A stretch of DNA of 64,000 nt, taken from contig NZ_JAUXXZ010000024.1 of the NCBI RefSeq assembly GCF_030684675.1, positions 19,419-83,418 of the forward strand, written 5' to 3'. The notes beneath the pieces were generated by a model. That model did not search any database and was not told the origin of the DNA. It saw only the letters and a list, made by a program, of their open reading frames with translations. The DNA is from Daejeonella sp. Its GTDB lineage: Bacteria; Bacteroidota; Bacteroidia; Sphingobacteriales; Sphingobacteriaceae. Position numbers and translations under genes: made by a program. Shown one piece after another: positions 8,909 through 18,540 of this stretch (the first letter of the stretch is position 1; each line of letters begins with the position of its first letter).

Positions 8909-10507
8909 CTACTTCAGTTTTGGAAGGGTCAGGTTATTCAATGCGCTCTTTTGTGCCAAAGTAGCTTCAACCTCTTCCAGCTTTCGCGGTGCAGCGACTG
9001 ATAAGTTTTCATTCCCGGATTTGCCGATTAGCAGATCGTCTTCAATCCGAACGGCAATGTCCCACCATTTAGGATCACAAGGGCTGCCTTTAGGAATGTA
9101 AATACCAGGCTCAACCGTAATCACCATATTCTCTTTTAACACTGGTGTGATGTTTTTATCATGAACATCGAGTCCAAGGTGGTGTGAAACACCATGAATA
9201 TAGTATCGCGAGACATCTTTTTTCTCTTTGATGATACCAAGTTCCAGCAGCCCTTGTGCAAGCACTTCAGTAGTTTTTACATTCAGATCCCGGAATGGTG
9301 TTCCTTCTTTTACAATTTTAAAGACCTCTTCCTGAGCTTTGTAAACCAACTGATAGATCGCTTTCTGCTCAGGACTGAATTTTCCGTTTGCAGGAACCGT
9401 CCGGGTGATATCGGCCGAATAACCATGATACTCAGATCCTACATCCATCAAAACCAGCTGATTATCAACTTTTGTGGCATTATTCTCAATATAATGAAGT
9501 ATACAGCCATTGCCACCAGCACCCACAATTGGAGGGTAACCCTCATCCATTGCACCATAGCGTTTATGAACATAATGAAATATTCCTGTTAGCTCTGATT
9601 CAGACATGGCAGGTGTGATAGCCTTCATTACTTCTTTATGGGCAATGGCCGAAAGCTGAATAGATTTTCTTAGTAAAACCAGTTCTTCAGGAGTTTTAAT
9701 CTCCCTTAGAGAAGAAATCAGTTTGTTATATTCCTGGGAAGGGGACGGATTTTCTTTAATCTTTTTCTGTACCATGGCCAGAGTAGCTTCATCAGGATTT
9801 TGAATGATCTGGTTTAAAAGCGGATCATTCCGGTAATCAGCATCTTCCGTATTGGCCATGCTTGCTTTGATCCGGCTTACTCTGTTAGCCAGATTTGAAG
9901 GAGAAGTAGAATTGGCGAGCAGATTATGTGCCTGAATCACGTATTTATTCTCTCGTTTTTTTATCTGTGCTTTTTCAGAGAATGTGTTGATCATTGATTG
10001 CAATGTCCCTGAACCGGCATCATCCGGGAATATATCATATTGTATACTTTTAAAGCCGTTGAAGTCAATTTCAAATGTTTTAAACTGTTCTGTGGTAAAT
10101 GCATAAGCAAAACCTAAATCTTTTTTTGCACCATCTGCGCCAAGCCGCCGACCTGTCCATTGTTCCAGTAAAGGATTACGACTCCGGACAAAAATCACTT
10201 CATTGTATGATCGATCGCCATTTTTTTGCATCTCCTTAAAGATGATCAGCATACCATCAGGTTCTTTATAACCACTCAGGTAATACAGGTCAGGATTAGG
10301 GTGGTAGCTGTAGGTAACGTCATTAGAAAATACCCGCTCAGGGAAGGAAAAAATTACAGCGACTGAATTTTCGGGCATCTTCTGGCGATAGGCTTCTCTT
10401 CTACCAGCATGAAATTCTTTACTAAGGAAGTCGCCTGGAAGATTATGCTGGGCATTTGCATTAAACGATAGTACAAATAGCCAAAGGCCGATGATGTATT
10501 TATTCAT
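8909..10507 (-). CDS. Exported Xaa-Pro aminopeptidase (M24B)
   Basis: A 532-aa aminopeptidase P family enzyme that removes N-terminal residues preceding proline. A signal peptide ends at NANAQ (residue 19-20), so it is periplasmic or surface. The N-terminal AMP_N domain contains DLYYLSGYKEPDG. The C-terminal creatinase fold carries metal ligands in LMDVGSEYHGYSADITRT (two Asp), GVSHHLGLDVHD (His), EPGIYIP (Glu) and VRIEDDLLI (Glu). It is longer than E. coli PepP because of a central insertion. Confidence 0.9.
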   Translation of the reverse strand: MNKYIIGLWLFVLSFNANAQHNLPGDFLSKEFHAGRREAYRQKMPENSVAVIFSFPERVFSNDVTYSYHPNPDLYYLSGYKEPDGMLIIFKEMQKNGDRSYNEVIFVRSRNPLLEQWTGRRLGADGAKKDLGFAYAFTTEQFKTFEIDFNGFKSIQYDIFPDDAGSGTLQSMINTFSEKAQIKKRENKYVIQAHNLLANSTSPSNLANRVSRIKASMANTEDADYRNDPLLNQIIQNPDEATLAMVQKKIKENPSPSQEYNKLISSLREIKTPEELVLLRKSIQLSAIAHKEVMKAITPAMSESELTGIFHYVHKRYGAMDEGYPPIVGAGGNGCILHYIENNATKVDNQLVLMDVGSEYHGYSADITRTVPANGKFSPEQKAIYQLVYKAQEEVFKIVKEGTPFRDLNVKTTEVLAQGLLELGIIKEKKDVSRYYIHGVSHHLGLDVHDKNITPVLKENMVITVEPGIYIPKGSPCDPKWWDIAVRIEDDLLIGKSGNENLSVAAPRKLEEVEATLAQKSALNNLTLPKLK

Positions 10508-10553
10508 GAATTTGTTTCAAACTGGTTAGTTAAAAGAATATTTTTTAGCTATT

Positions 10554-10561
10554 CAAAGCTA
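10554..10561 (-). promoter_or_regulatory. -7 promoter box of the M24 peptidase
   Basis: The minus strand reads TAGCTTTG, an exact TAnnTTTG match, 46 bp upstream of the ATG at 10507. No -33 TTTG is seen at the right spacing. Confidence 0.4.
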
Positions 10562-10627
10562 AACTATAATGGAAAGTAGAAATAAAAATTGATTTTTCAT
10601 AATCAGCTGATTATCTAATCGTTCTGA

Positions 10628-11488
10628 CTATTTGCTACGCTCTTTTAAAGGATACAATAATCTGAAAGCATTAAAAATGGCCTGATGTGTGATCGTTGCA
10701 TGGTCCTCATCCGGAAGGTAATCGAAATGTACCTGCACTGTTTTACTTTTGCCGGCTTTTAATTTTTCAGCCAGTAAATTGGCATCCATTTCCATTACAT
10801 GGGGTGTATTTCCGGGACTTAACCCTTCTTTCCCAACCCCGATATAAATGCCGGTGCTTTGAGAGAAACCCTCAGAAAGCAGGCTGGAATTTTGTTTGAG
10901 CAAGGAGCCGTTGTCCCACCATAAAGAGGGGCTGATGATGATATATTTATTAAAGAGCTCAGGTTTTTTCATTAAGATTTCGGTAGCCAGTAAGCCTCCT
11001 AGAGATTGACCGATAATCATTTTTGAATCATTTACATTGTATTCCTTCTCAATAAAGGGTTGTAGTTCTTTTTCAATAAAAGCGATGAACTTGTCGGAAT
11101 GCCCTGTGCCTGGGAATTGTTTTTTATCCTCCTCAATACTGCTGGGATAGGTAAAATCCCGTTTGCGATTGATATTAGCTATACCCACTACAATGGATTC
11201 AGGAAGGCGGTTAATCCAGGGGAAATTATTGAATTGTACCAATCCGGCAACATGTATAAAATCTTCATCTGCAGAACCATCGAGCAAATAGATTACCGGG
11301 TATCGGGAACTGTCAGCCCTGCTGTAACCAGCTGGCAGGTAAATGTTCAGGGTTCTTTTCTCAGCTAATTCTAAAGAGTTTATCTCAAGGATCTCACCTA
11401 GTATAAAAGGCTTGCTCTGGCTTCTGGCCTGGCTTAACAATGTGCCTGAGCAGAGACAAAAGCAGAAAAGTAAAATGATTTTTCTCAT
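10628..11488 (-). CDS. Exported esterase of the alpha/beta hydrolase fold (esterase D / IroE-like)
   Basis: A 286-aa secreted hydrolase with a signal peptide (MRKIILLFCFCLCSGTLLSQ). The pattern RTLNIYLPAGY, PVIYLLDG, nucleophile elbow GQSLGG (Ser) and late DEDHATITH with the catalytic His is typical of the putative-esterase family that hydrolyses siderophore or feruloyl-type esters. No siderophore genes adjoin it, so the substrate is unknown. Confidence 0.82.
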   Translation of the reverse strand: MRKIILLFCFCLCSGTLLSQARSQSKPFILGEILEINSLELAEKRTLNIYLPAGYSRADSSRYPVIYLLDGSADEDFIHVAGLVQFNNFPWINRLPESIVVGIANINRKRDFTYPSSIEEDKKQFPGTGHSDKFIAFIEKELQPFIEKEYNVNDSKMIIGQSLGGLLATEILMKKPELFNKYIIISPSLWWDNGSLLKQNSSLLSEGFSQSTGIYIGVGKEGLSPGNTPHVMEMDANLLAEKLKAGKSKTVQVHFDYLPDEDHATITHQAIFNAFRLLYPLKERSK

Positions 11489-11600
11489 CGGGTATATGCC
11501 TTGGATTAGGGTTAAATTTTCTCAAGATAGTTATCTTCGGATTAGTAACAAACAGATGTGAAGAGCTAATTAATCCCCTTTAACAGATTTCTGAAACATC

Positions 11601-12008
11601 CTATCTTAAATCATTGATATTGTCGAGTATAAAGCATTGATCCCATTTAGTCATGCCAATTTTAGGATAGTAGTTCACTGCTTTTGGAGCTGAAAGTAAA
11701 ATTAGTTTCGCCCTGGGTGTAGTTATTTTGGTTTGTCTGACTAATTCTTTGCCAATTCCCATTTTCTGATACTTTTTGTCAACAGCCAAATCTGACAGGT
11801 AGGTGCAAAATACAAAGTCAGTCAGAGATCGGGCAATGCCAACGAGTTTGCCATTATCTCTCGCAGTTATTATTAAATTGCCGTGTTTGAGCATTTCAGA
11901 CAATCTTTCAGGTTCCCCAATTGGTCTTCTTTCTCCTAAAGTTGAATTCAGCAATACGCTTTTGAATTCGTCAACACTCAGGTTTTCTTCTTGTTGATAA
12001 TTTATCAT
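11601..12008 (-). CDS. GNAT family N-acetyltransferase
   Basis: A 135-aa GNAT protein with the acetyl-CoA motif VDKKYQKMGIGKELVRQTK and C-terminal LLSAPKAVNYYPKIGMTKWDQCF. The family acylates small molecules or protein amines; the substrate is unknown. It is monocistronic in appearance and is not closely similar to the other two GNATs of the window. Confidence 0.82.
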   Translation of the reverse strand: MINYQQEENLSVDEFKSVLLNSTLGERRPIGEPERLSEMLKHGNLIITARDNGKLVGIARSLTDFVFCTYLSDLAVDKKYQKMGIGKELVRQTKITTPRAKLILLSAPKAVNYYPKIGMTKWDQCFILDNINDLR

Positions 12009-12356
12009 CTATTCCTTTTTAACTGGTTAAAAATTCTTTTCTGTTTCAGCGTTAATACCCTCTCAGGCAGGAAGCATTTTTAATACTCAGGTCTGTTTAA
12101 TTGGCCGTCCTTTGCGTTTGAATTAATATTTTTTCAAAAAGCAACAACATAAAATAGTCACTAAAGGCGTTATATAATAATTGGTATTTAAGGTAAAGTG
12201 TGAATTTTATAATTCTCTATAGAAATCATGTAAGTTAAAACCCTGGTTCATTATTAGATTTGTGTTGAAAATACTAATTAAGGGATGAAATATAGCAAAG
12301 GTCAATTTTTGAATCAAAAATATCATTCACTGTAATAGTCTGTTAAAAAGAAATTC
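12009..12356. other. Divergent intergenic region with one candidate promoter
   Basis: The interval of 348 bp between a minus GNAT and a plus hydrolase has no supported gene. TAGATTTG at 12255-12262 matches the -7 consensus and would give a leader of about 90 nt for the hydrolase. That leader contains the 8-bp inverted repeat ATTTTTGA/TCAAAAAT near 12305-12321. Nothing else was recognised. Confidence 0.35.
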
Positions 12357-13172
12357 ATGGAAAGAGTAGCTAAGGGATATAATTTACTGAGCAGGGTGAA
12401 TAACTTCGATTTATCTTATGATGATCTTGGAGAAGGGATTGTTCCAATTATTTTTTTGCATGGGTTTCCCTTCAGTAAGCAAATGTGGCAGGCTCAGCTT
12501 GATTTTTTAAAGTCTTCAAATCGTGTGATTGCCTGTGACATAAGAGGATTTGGAAATTCCAAAGACGAGGAATCAGTCCTGAGCATTGATTTGTTTGGAG
12601 ATGATCTAATACAGTTTATGGATAGGTTGAACATTGATAAAGCTGTTGTTTGCGGATTATCGATGGGTGGTTACATTGCGCTTAATGCACATAAACGATA
12701 CTCTGATCGTTTTGAGGCCTTGATTTTATGTGATACGCAATGTATCGCCGACACTCCTGAAGGAAAGGCAAAGCGCTATAAGCTGATCGATGAAATAGCT
12801 TTGAACGGAACTGAAAACTTCACTGAAGGATTTGTAAAAAATGTTTTCCATAAGGATTCATTGACTGAAAAAAAGAAAATTGTTGAGGAACTTCGAAATA
12901 TTATCCTTTCAAATTCTAAGCATGTAATCATAATGGGTCTAAGAGCATTAGCTGAGCGTTCTGAAACGTGTTCTTCACTAAGTGAGGTGAATATTCCAAC
13001 ATTGATTATTTGCGGTAGAGAAGATCAGGTAACGCCCCTTGCTCAGTCTGAATTTATGAATAAAAGTATCAAAGGGTCAATACTTCGCATTGTTAATCAT
13101 GCTGGCCATGTTTCTAATCTTGAACAAGCTCATGAATTCAACAAACATCTTCAAGATTTTTTAAAACAATAG
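12357..13172 (+). CDS. Alpha/beta hydrolase
   Basis: A 271-aa cytoplasmic alpha/beta hydrolase. The oxyanion HGFPFSK (residues 35-41), nucleophile elbow GLSMGG (Ser), acid region IICGREDQVTP and NHAGHVSNLEQ with the catalytic His are present. The arrangement resembles 3-oxoadipate enol-lactonase/haloperoxidase-type enzymes, but neighbouring genes give no pathway. Substrate unknown. Confidence 0.85.
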   Translation: MERVAKGYNLLSRVNNFDLSYDDLGEGIVPIIFLHGFPFSKQMWQAQLDFLKSSNRVIACDIRGFGNSKDEESVLSIDLFGDDLIQFMDRLNIDKAVVCGLSMGGYIALNAHKRYSDRFEALILCDTQCIADTPEGKAKRYKLIDEIALNGTENFTEGFVKNVFHKDSLTEKKKIVEELRNIILSNSKHVIIMGLRALAERSETCSSLSEVNIPTLIICGREDQVTPLAQSEFMNKSIKGSILRIVNHAGHVSNLEQAHEFNKHLQDFLKQ

Positions 13173-13322
13173 ATGCTGCTGGCGTTCAGAATTGAGTGAA
13201 AATAATCCGCATTCATCAGATTTTGAATACCTCTCTGAAACAGAATAGCATATTTTTATTACCCTGTTTTTGATTTCGCTCCATTTTGATGTAATTTCAG
13301 CCCTGATGCAGTTTTTGCGCTG

Positions 13323-13330
13323 TACCTTTG
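13323..13330 (+). promoter_or_regulatory. -7 promoter box of ppc
   Basis: TACCTTTG matches TAnnTTTG and is only 18 bp before the ppc ATG, implying a very short leader. A -33 TTTG is not found at standard spacing. Confidence 0.4.
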
Positions 13331-13348
13331 CATTTAGATTGAATTATT

Positions 13349-15901
13349 ATGAGTAATACCCTGGCTGAATTTAAGAATCTTGTTGGAACAAAGTTTGAGA
13401 TGTATAACAGTTTGTTTACTTCTCTGCCATTTCATAAGGTTGAAAAAACAGGAATTTTACTTTCTTTATTTTTGCTGCATTGTGAAGAAGGCTTTCGAAA
13501 TAATCAGAGCCCGGCGGAAATTATAGATTCATTTTTTCGCCAGTACACCAACTATGTCAGTAGTAAAGAGCAGATAGATCTTTTATTCAGATTTATTCAA
13601 TATTCTGAAAGACAGGTCGTATTATTTGATGCATTGGAAGATGCAGCATTTAGTGCCACTCATGATATGGATGGCTCAGGTACTCTAAAGCAGCTTCAAA
13701 CCGAAGTTGTTCAGACAAATTCCCAGCAGCAACTGGCAGAGAAGCTCAAAGATTTTTCTGTTCGCCTGGTACTAACCGCTCATCCCAATCAGTTTTACCC
13801 GAGTGCAGTTCTGGGTATTATCCATGATCTTGGGAAAGCGCTTCAAAAGGATGATACGGTTTTGGTGAATACCTACCTGCAGCAATTAGGAAAAACACCA
13901 TTCTTTAAAAAGGAAAAACCAACACCATACGATGAAGCAGTTAACCTGATATGGTTTTTAGAGAATGTTTTTTATCATTCAGCAGGACATATTTTATCTT
14001 TTCTGAACAGTGAATTTCCTGATGCGGTAACAGAAGAAAATCAATTGATCAGGATGGGATTCTGGCCGGGAGGCGATCGTGACGGAAATCCTTTTGTAAA
14101 AGCAGATACTACCTTAAAAGTCGCAGAAGCTTTGAGGCAAAGTATCATTAAATGCTACTACATGGAGGTGCGCTTACTTAAAGGCAGACTGACATTCCAG
14201 GGTGTTGATACCTTGTTGGCTTCTCTGGAAGACCGGCTTTATAAGAATCTGTTTATTCCAGGATATAATGCGTACCTCTCAAAGGATGAAATAAGTGCTA
14301 CTTTGATAGAAATTAGGGACATACTCATTGAAAAACATAATAGCCTGTTTCTAAACAAGGTAAACAATTTACTCGATAAGGTTAACTTATTTGGTTTGTT
14401 CTTTGCCTCATTGGATGTTAGACAGGATAGTTCGGTTCATAAGGAGCTGGTAGAACTTGTTTCAGAAAAAACCAGCGTTCTTCCCAAAAATTATAAAAAT
14501 CTTTCAGAAGAATCAAAAATTCAGCTTTTGCAGAATATTGATTCATTGGTAGTTGATACAGATCTTGATAAGGATACCTTTGATACCATTCTTTCCACCA
14601 GAACCATTCAACGATTTAACGGACCTGAAGGCTGTCACCGATATATTATTAGTCATACTACCAGTGCGCTGAATGTCATGGAGGTTTATGGTTTATGTCT
14701 AATGGCCGGATGGAAAAAGGAGGAATTAAAAATTGATTTTGTTCCCTTATTTGAAACCATTGGTGACCTCAGGAGCGCAGCCAAAGTGATGACGATCCTG
14801 TACCAGAATGAAATTTATCGGAAGCATTTAAAACGCAGAAAAAATGCCCAGACGATCATGCTCGGATTCTCAGATGGCACCAAGGATGGCGGATATCTGA
14901 TGGCTAACTGGAGTATATACAAAGCGAAAGAAGAATTAACCCGAATTTCAAAAGAATATGGCATTGAAGTAGTGTTTTTTGATGGAAGGGGAGGCCCGCC
15001 GGCAAGGGGCGGTGGTAAAACCCATCAATTTTATGCTTCGATGGGTAAAAATATTGCCAATAAAGAGATACAATTGACCATTCAGGGTCAGACAATCAGT
15101 TCTAATTTTGGTACCAGGGCTTCGGCAAGATTCAATATGGAGCAATTAATGCATTCAGGAATCAGTAATGCGCTGTTTTCATTAAGAAGTTCCACAATGA
15201 GCAGCTCTGAAGAAGAATTACTTCAGGAATTAGCTGAAGAAAGTTATCAGGCATTTAGCATTCTGAAGAACAATCCTGATTTTCTTGAGTACCTGAATTT
15301 TGCAAGTCCACTACGTTATTATGCAGAAGCCAATATTGGCAGCAGACCGTCTAAGCGTAAAGCAGGAAAATTAAATCTGAATGATCTCAGAGCTGTACCT
15401 TATGTTGGTGCCTGGAGCCAGCTAAAGCAAAATATTCCGGGTTATTATGGTGTAGGACTTGCTTTTGAGAAACTGGAAGCGGAAGGTAAATGGGGAGATA
15501 TTAAAAATCTTTATAAGCACTCCCTTTATTTCAGAACGCTTATGGGTAATTGTGAAATGGCAATGAGTAAATGCTTTTTCCCATTGACTTCCTATTTATC
15601 GAAACATCCAAAATATGGGGTTCTGTGGAATTTATTTTATGAAGAATTTGAGCGAACAAAAAAATACATTTTCCTGTTGACGGGTAAATCTGAGTTAATG
15701 GCTGACAGGGAAACCGATCAGCTTTCAATCCGGATGAGGCAGCGCATTGAATTGCCACTAATTACCATTCAGCAATACGCCCTAACCATGATCAGAGAAA
15801 AGGGTACTAAATCTTCAGATTCACACGAGGTTAAAGTATTTGAGAAACTTGTTATGCGCTGTTCTTTTGGGATTATCAATGCAGAACGGAATTCTGCCTG
15901 A
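13349..15901 (+). CDS. ppc: Phosphoenolpyruvate carboxylase
   Basis: An 850-aa anaplerotic enzyme forming oxaloacetate from PEP and bicarbonate. The catalytic-His motif is LTAHPNQFYP, a variant of the usual TAHPT(E/Q). Other active-site segments are MGFWPGGDRDGNPFV, GFSDGTKDGGYLMANW and FFDGRGGPPARGGG. The C-terminus is RNSA instead of the classic RNTG. Variants of these two motifs mark it as a divergent Bacteroidota-type PEPC, but all catalytic blocks are intact. It could draw on bicarbonate from the carbonic anhydrase/SulP genes at 56-59 kb (inference). Confidence 0.93.
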   Translation: MSNTLAEFKNLVGTKFEMYNSLFTSLPFHKVEKTGILLSLFLLHCEEGFRNNQSPAEIIDSFFRQYTNYVSSKEQIDLLFRFIQYSERQVVLFDALEDAAFSATHDMDGSGTLKQLQTEVVQTNSQQQLAEKLKDFSVRLVLTAHPNQFYPSAVLGIIHDLGKALQKDDTVLVNTYLQQLGKTPFFKKEKPTPYDEAVNLIWFLENVFYHSAGHILSFLNSEFPDAVTEENQLIRMGFWPGGDRDGNPFVKADTTLKVAEALRQSIIKCYYMEVRLLKGRLTFQGVDTLLASLEDRLYKNLFIPGYNAYLSKDEISATLIEIRDILIEKHNSLFLNKVNNLLDKVNLFGLFFASLDVRQDSSVHKELVELVSEKTSVLPKNYKNLSEESKIQLLQNIDSLVVDTDLDKDTFDTILSTRTIQRFNGPEGCHRYIISHTTSALNVMEVYGLCLMAGWKKEELKIDFVPLFETIGDLRSAAKVMTILYQNEIYRKHLKRRKNAQTIMLGFSDGTKDGGYLMANWSIYKAKEELTRISKEYGIEVVFFDGRGGPPARGGGKTHQFYASMGKNIANKEIQLTIQGQTISSNFGTRASARFNMEQLMHSGISNALFSLRSSTMSSSEEELLQELAEESYQAFSILKNNPDFLEYLNFASPLRYYAEANIGSRPSKRKAGKLNLNDLRAVPYVGAWSQLKQNIPGYYGVGLAFEKLEAEGKWGDIKNLYKHSLYFRTLMGNCEMAMSKCFFPLTSYLSKHPKYGVLWNLFYEEFERTKKYIFLLTGKSELMADRETDQLSIRMRQRIELPLITIQQYALTMIREKGTKSSDSHEVKVFEKLVMRCSFGIINAERNSA

Positions 15902-15904
15902 TTA

Positions 15905-16531
15905 TTAACGTTTTAGCCGACCATAGAAGCAGGAAATATTGTTCCCGACTTCATCGTAGGTTACAACATCTTTATCCTGGTGATAGTCAAAATAGCTCAG
16001 CAGTCCGAAATCACCGGAACACATTGCAGTATGTGCTAATAAGGTAGCTACACAGGTTAAGGTCCAGTTTTGATCTGCAATGAAGATAAAGCCAATCAGA
16101 ATGCTGCTGATTATCAGGAAAGGGGCAAGTGCAACGATCTGGAATTCCCTTTTGTTCGCAACAAATTTATCGGCAAGTGCCATAAAATAAAACTTCCTGA
16201 GATTAGCATCATATGACGTATTTGCAGCACCATTCATTTTATAAGCAAGTACGTGGATATATTCATGCAAAGGTAACAAGAGTAGAGCTAGAGCCAATCC
16301 ATAGCTGAAACTGGTAAATTTTGCCGCGAAACTGTAAGTCTCAGAATTAAAATCTGAGACTAATAAATAGCCCGTCAGTCCGAAGATTAGAAAGTTGCAG
16401 ATATAATAAATAACAGAGAATTTGGTTCGTTTCTTCATGTAAGTCTGGATAAAGGGAACCAATTCTTTATGACCTAACTGGTCAAGCAAAATGTATCCGT
16501 TTTCTGGTAATTCTTCTGGTCTTAGTTTCAT
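15905..16531 (-). CDS. DUF3267-like membrane zincin
   Basis: A 208-aa integral membrane protein with about four transmembrane segments and an HExxH zinc motif (LPLHEYIHVLAY) inside a hydrophobic helix, as in DUF3267 putative intramembrane or membrane-associated metallopeptidases. Hydrophobic stretches include IFGLTGYLLV, LALALLLLPL and APFLIISSILIGFIFI. It converges on ppc with only 3 bp between stops. Target unknown. Confidence 0.7.
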   Translation of the reverse strand: MKLRPEELPENGYILLDQLGHKELVPFIQTYMKKRTKFSVIYYICNFLIFGLTGYLLVSDFNSETYSFAAKFTSFSYGLALALLLLPLHEYIHVLAYKMNGAANTSYDANLRKFYFMALADKFVANKREFQIVALAPFLIISSILIGFIFIADQNWTLTCVATLLAHTAMCSGDFGLLSYFDYHQDKDVVTYDEVGNNISCFYGRLKR

Positions 16532-16578
16532 ATTCTAAAACAAATTTATAAGCTTAAATAACTCTGGAAGCTATAGGA

Positions 16579-17148
16579 TTAAATCTTTAGGGAACCACGG
16601 AATCCTCTGGCAGCATAATAAGATTCAGCCCCATTATGATAAACAAACACATTACCATAGCGAAAATCAGCGAAGATACCGCCTCCCATTTCCCTGATCT
16701 TTTCTGGTGTTTTGATCCAGCTTGAGGTTTTTGTATCAAAATGCCCAAGTTTTTGCAAGTCACGGTATTCCTCTTCCGATAAAATCTGAATGCCCATATC
16801 TTTAGCCATGCCAACCGCACTATTTTTAGGTTTATGCTCTTTTCTTGATTCCAGTGCATCCTCATCGTAACAAATGCTTCTGCGGTCTTTCGGACTCTCA
16901 GCAGAGCAATCATAAAAAATGTATTCACCAGTTTTTTGATCCTGTGCAACAACATCCGGTTCACCACCTGTTTTTTCCATTTCATTGAGTGACCATAATT
17001 TTTCGGCATTGCTCCCGGAACTTAGTTTTGCTTCTACATCAGTCCAGTCGATGCCAATATGCCTGTTCATGTTTTTTTCGAACCGGGATTTTAATATGAT
17101 GAACAGTTCTTCGGCTTCTTCCGGGGATAAGTACCTGTTATTTTCCAT
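16579..17148 (-). CDS. DUF4256 domain protein
   Basis: A 189-aa soluble protein matching the DUF4256 pattern. Features seen are YLSPEEAEELFIILKSRF, an EMEKTGGEPDVV segment, FYDCSAESPKDRRSICYD and LSEEEYRDLQKLGHFD, ending FADFRYGNVFVYHNGA. The ATG at 17148 (MENNRYLSPEEA) is preferred to the further upstream ATG, because the extra 15 residues look non-conserved. The function of the family is not known. Confidence 0.7.
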   Translation of the reverse strand: MENNRYLSPEEAEELFIILKSRFEKNMNRHIGIDWTDVEAKLSSGSNAEKLWSLNEMEKTGGEPDVVAQDQKTGEYIFYDCSAESPKDRRSICYDEDALESRKEHKPKNSAVGMAKDMGIQILSEEEYRDLQKLGHFDTKTSSWIKTPEKIREMGGGIFADFRYGNVFVYHNGAESYYAARGFRGSLKI

Positions 17149-17299
17149 TAGAATATATTTTGAATGGTATTTAGTACCACATGAAACTGCCACTTAGTCT
17201 CTTCAGGAAGCTCATTTATTTGTTCCTAAATCAAAACCTTGATAATCATTCTGTTCTATTTTCTAAAATACCTTGTTTTTAAATTGATAGTAAAATTAA

Positions 17300-17983
17300 T
17301 TATGCCTTCTTGTCATAATTTGACAATTGTCTGATTGCTGCCAGGTGAGAAAGTAAAACTAAAGGTACCACACAGCAGGGTAGCCAGATAAAAGGGAAAT
17401 ATAAAATTGCAATATTGGGCTGTTCAAAGGCAAATTGCTGAAAAGGAAATGGGGCAGAAAGAATAGCATTGCTTACAATATTTATAAGAAGTCCAAGGCA
17501 GATCACATTCCAAATTAAAAGAACTTTCCGGTCGAATTGTTTTCTTATAAATGCAAAGTAGAAAATTACAGGAGCGGTAATTCCCGATAAAATATCGAAG
17601 TTTCTTCCTTCAAGGGTCATCAGTTCAGGAACGGCTTTATAAATGAACAGGAAGAAGAGCACAATTTCAACCGGAATTCGAATAGTATGTAATATCGTAA
17701 GCCTCTTTAAGTCCAAACTATCGATAAATTTTCTGCCTTTTGGACTCATAAAAAGTCCGGTGATGCCAAGAAATGGTGGCAAAACCAATAATAAAAATCT
17801 TGGTGGCAAAGTATCTGTCACAGTATAAAAACCTGAGCTTGCAATGAAAGCCTGAACTGCCAGCCAGATCAGTATAATCAAGAGGACTGGTTTTGAATTG
17901 CCGGCAGCTTTATAAAATAGGTAGGCTGTCAGAATTGTTGTTAGTCCGAATAGTACGCTGATATAGGCCGGTAAATTTTCCAT
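17300..17983 (-). CDS. Multi-pass membrane protein, unknown
   Basis: A 227-aa protein with six or seven hydrophobic segments, including ISVLFGLTTILTAYLFY, LLIILIWLAVQAFIA, FLLLVLPPFLGITGLF and VILFYFAF-like stretches, and a positively charged C-terminus. I recognise no enzymatic motif. It lies among minus-strand accessory genes with 50 bp to the next gene upstream (18034). Confidence 0.55.
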   Translation of the reverse strand: MENLPAYISVLFGLTTILTAYLFYKAAGNSKPVLLIILIWLAVQAFIASSGFYTVTDTLPPRFLLLVLPPFLGITGLFMSPKGRKFIDSLDLKRLTILHTIRIPVEIVLFFLFIYKAVPELMTLEGRNFDILSGITAPVIFYFAFIRKQFDRKVLLIWNVICLGLLINIVSNAILSAPFPFQQFAFEQPNIAILYFPFIWLPCCVVPLVLLSHLAAIRQLSNYDKKA

Positions 17984-18033
17984 TGTTTAAAAGCTTTCTC
18001 AGATATTTATAAGGTCCTATGGGTTCAAAAGGT

Positions 18034-18522
18034 TTATTTAATATTCTTCAGTTTCTCTCGTTTTACCAGTTTGTTTAATGTTTCTGCAATTCGTTCAACT
18101 TTTGTGCTCTCGGTTTTTGCAGAATAAATCCAGTCAATAAATTCTTTTTTTTGCCCATCAGTATAAGATGAAAATATTTCAAAGGCAACGGGGTCAGTTT
18201 TAAGGCAATCTAAGAATTCCTCGGGTATTTCAATTGGATTTGTATCAGCATACAATGTTATAATAACCCAATCGCCTTCCTTCTTAGCTATCTTTTTTCT
18301 GATTTCCGCTTTAACAGGTAAAAAAAGCTTGCCATTACCCATTGGCATCAGTTTGTAATTCTTAATCTCAAAATCATCAATCCAACCTCTGACTTTTACC
18401 CAGCCGAAAGGAAATGTTTTCTCCTGCAAAACTTCGGGGATGGCAGCATAGGTCCAGCCGCCTTTCCCGGGATATTTTTCCAGCAGATATTTCCTGTTGA
18501 CTAAAGGTTTTTCTGTTTCCAA
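18034..18522 (-). CDS. YdeI/OmdA-type protein with DUF1905 domain
   Basis: A 162-aa protein with a DUF1905 beta-rich domain (GWTYAAIPEVLQ, VRGWIDDFEIKNYKLMPMG, LPVKAEIRKKI) followed by the YdeI/OmpD-associated helical tail (FLDCLKTDPVAFEIFSSYTDGQKKE, ending in AETLNKLVKREK). Such proteins are annotated as bacteriocin-protection or OmpD-associated; the molecular role is unclear. Confidence 0.75.
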   Translation of the reverse strand: METEKPLVNRKYLLEKYPGKGGWTYAAIPEVLQEKTFPFGWVKVRGWIDDFEIKNYKLMPMGNGKLFLPVKAEIRKKIAKKEGDWVIITLYADTNPIEIPEEFLDCLKTDPVAFEIFSSYTDGQKKEFIDWIYSAKTESTKVERIAETLNKLVKREKLKNIK

Positions 18523-18540
18523 TTTTCTTTTTTAGATATT

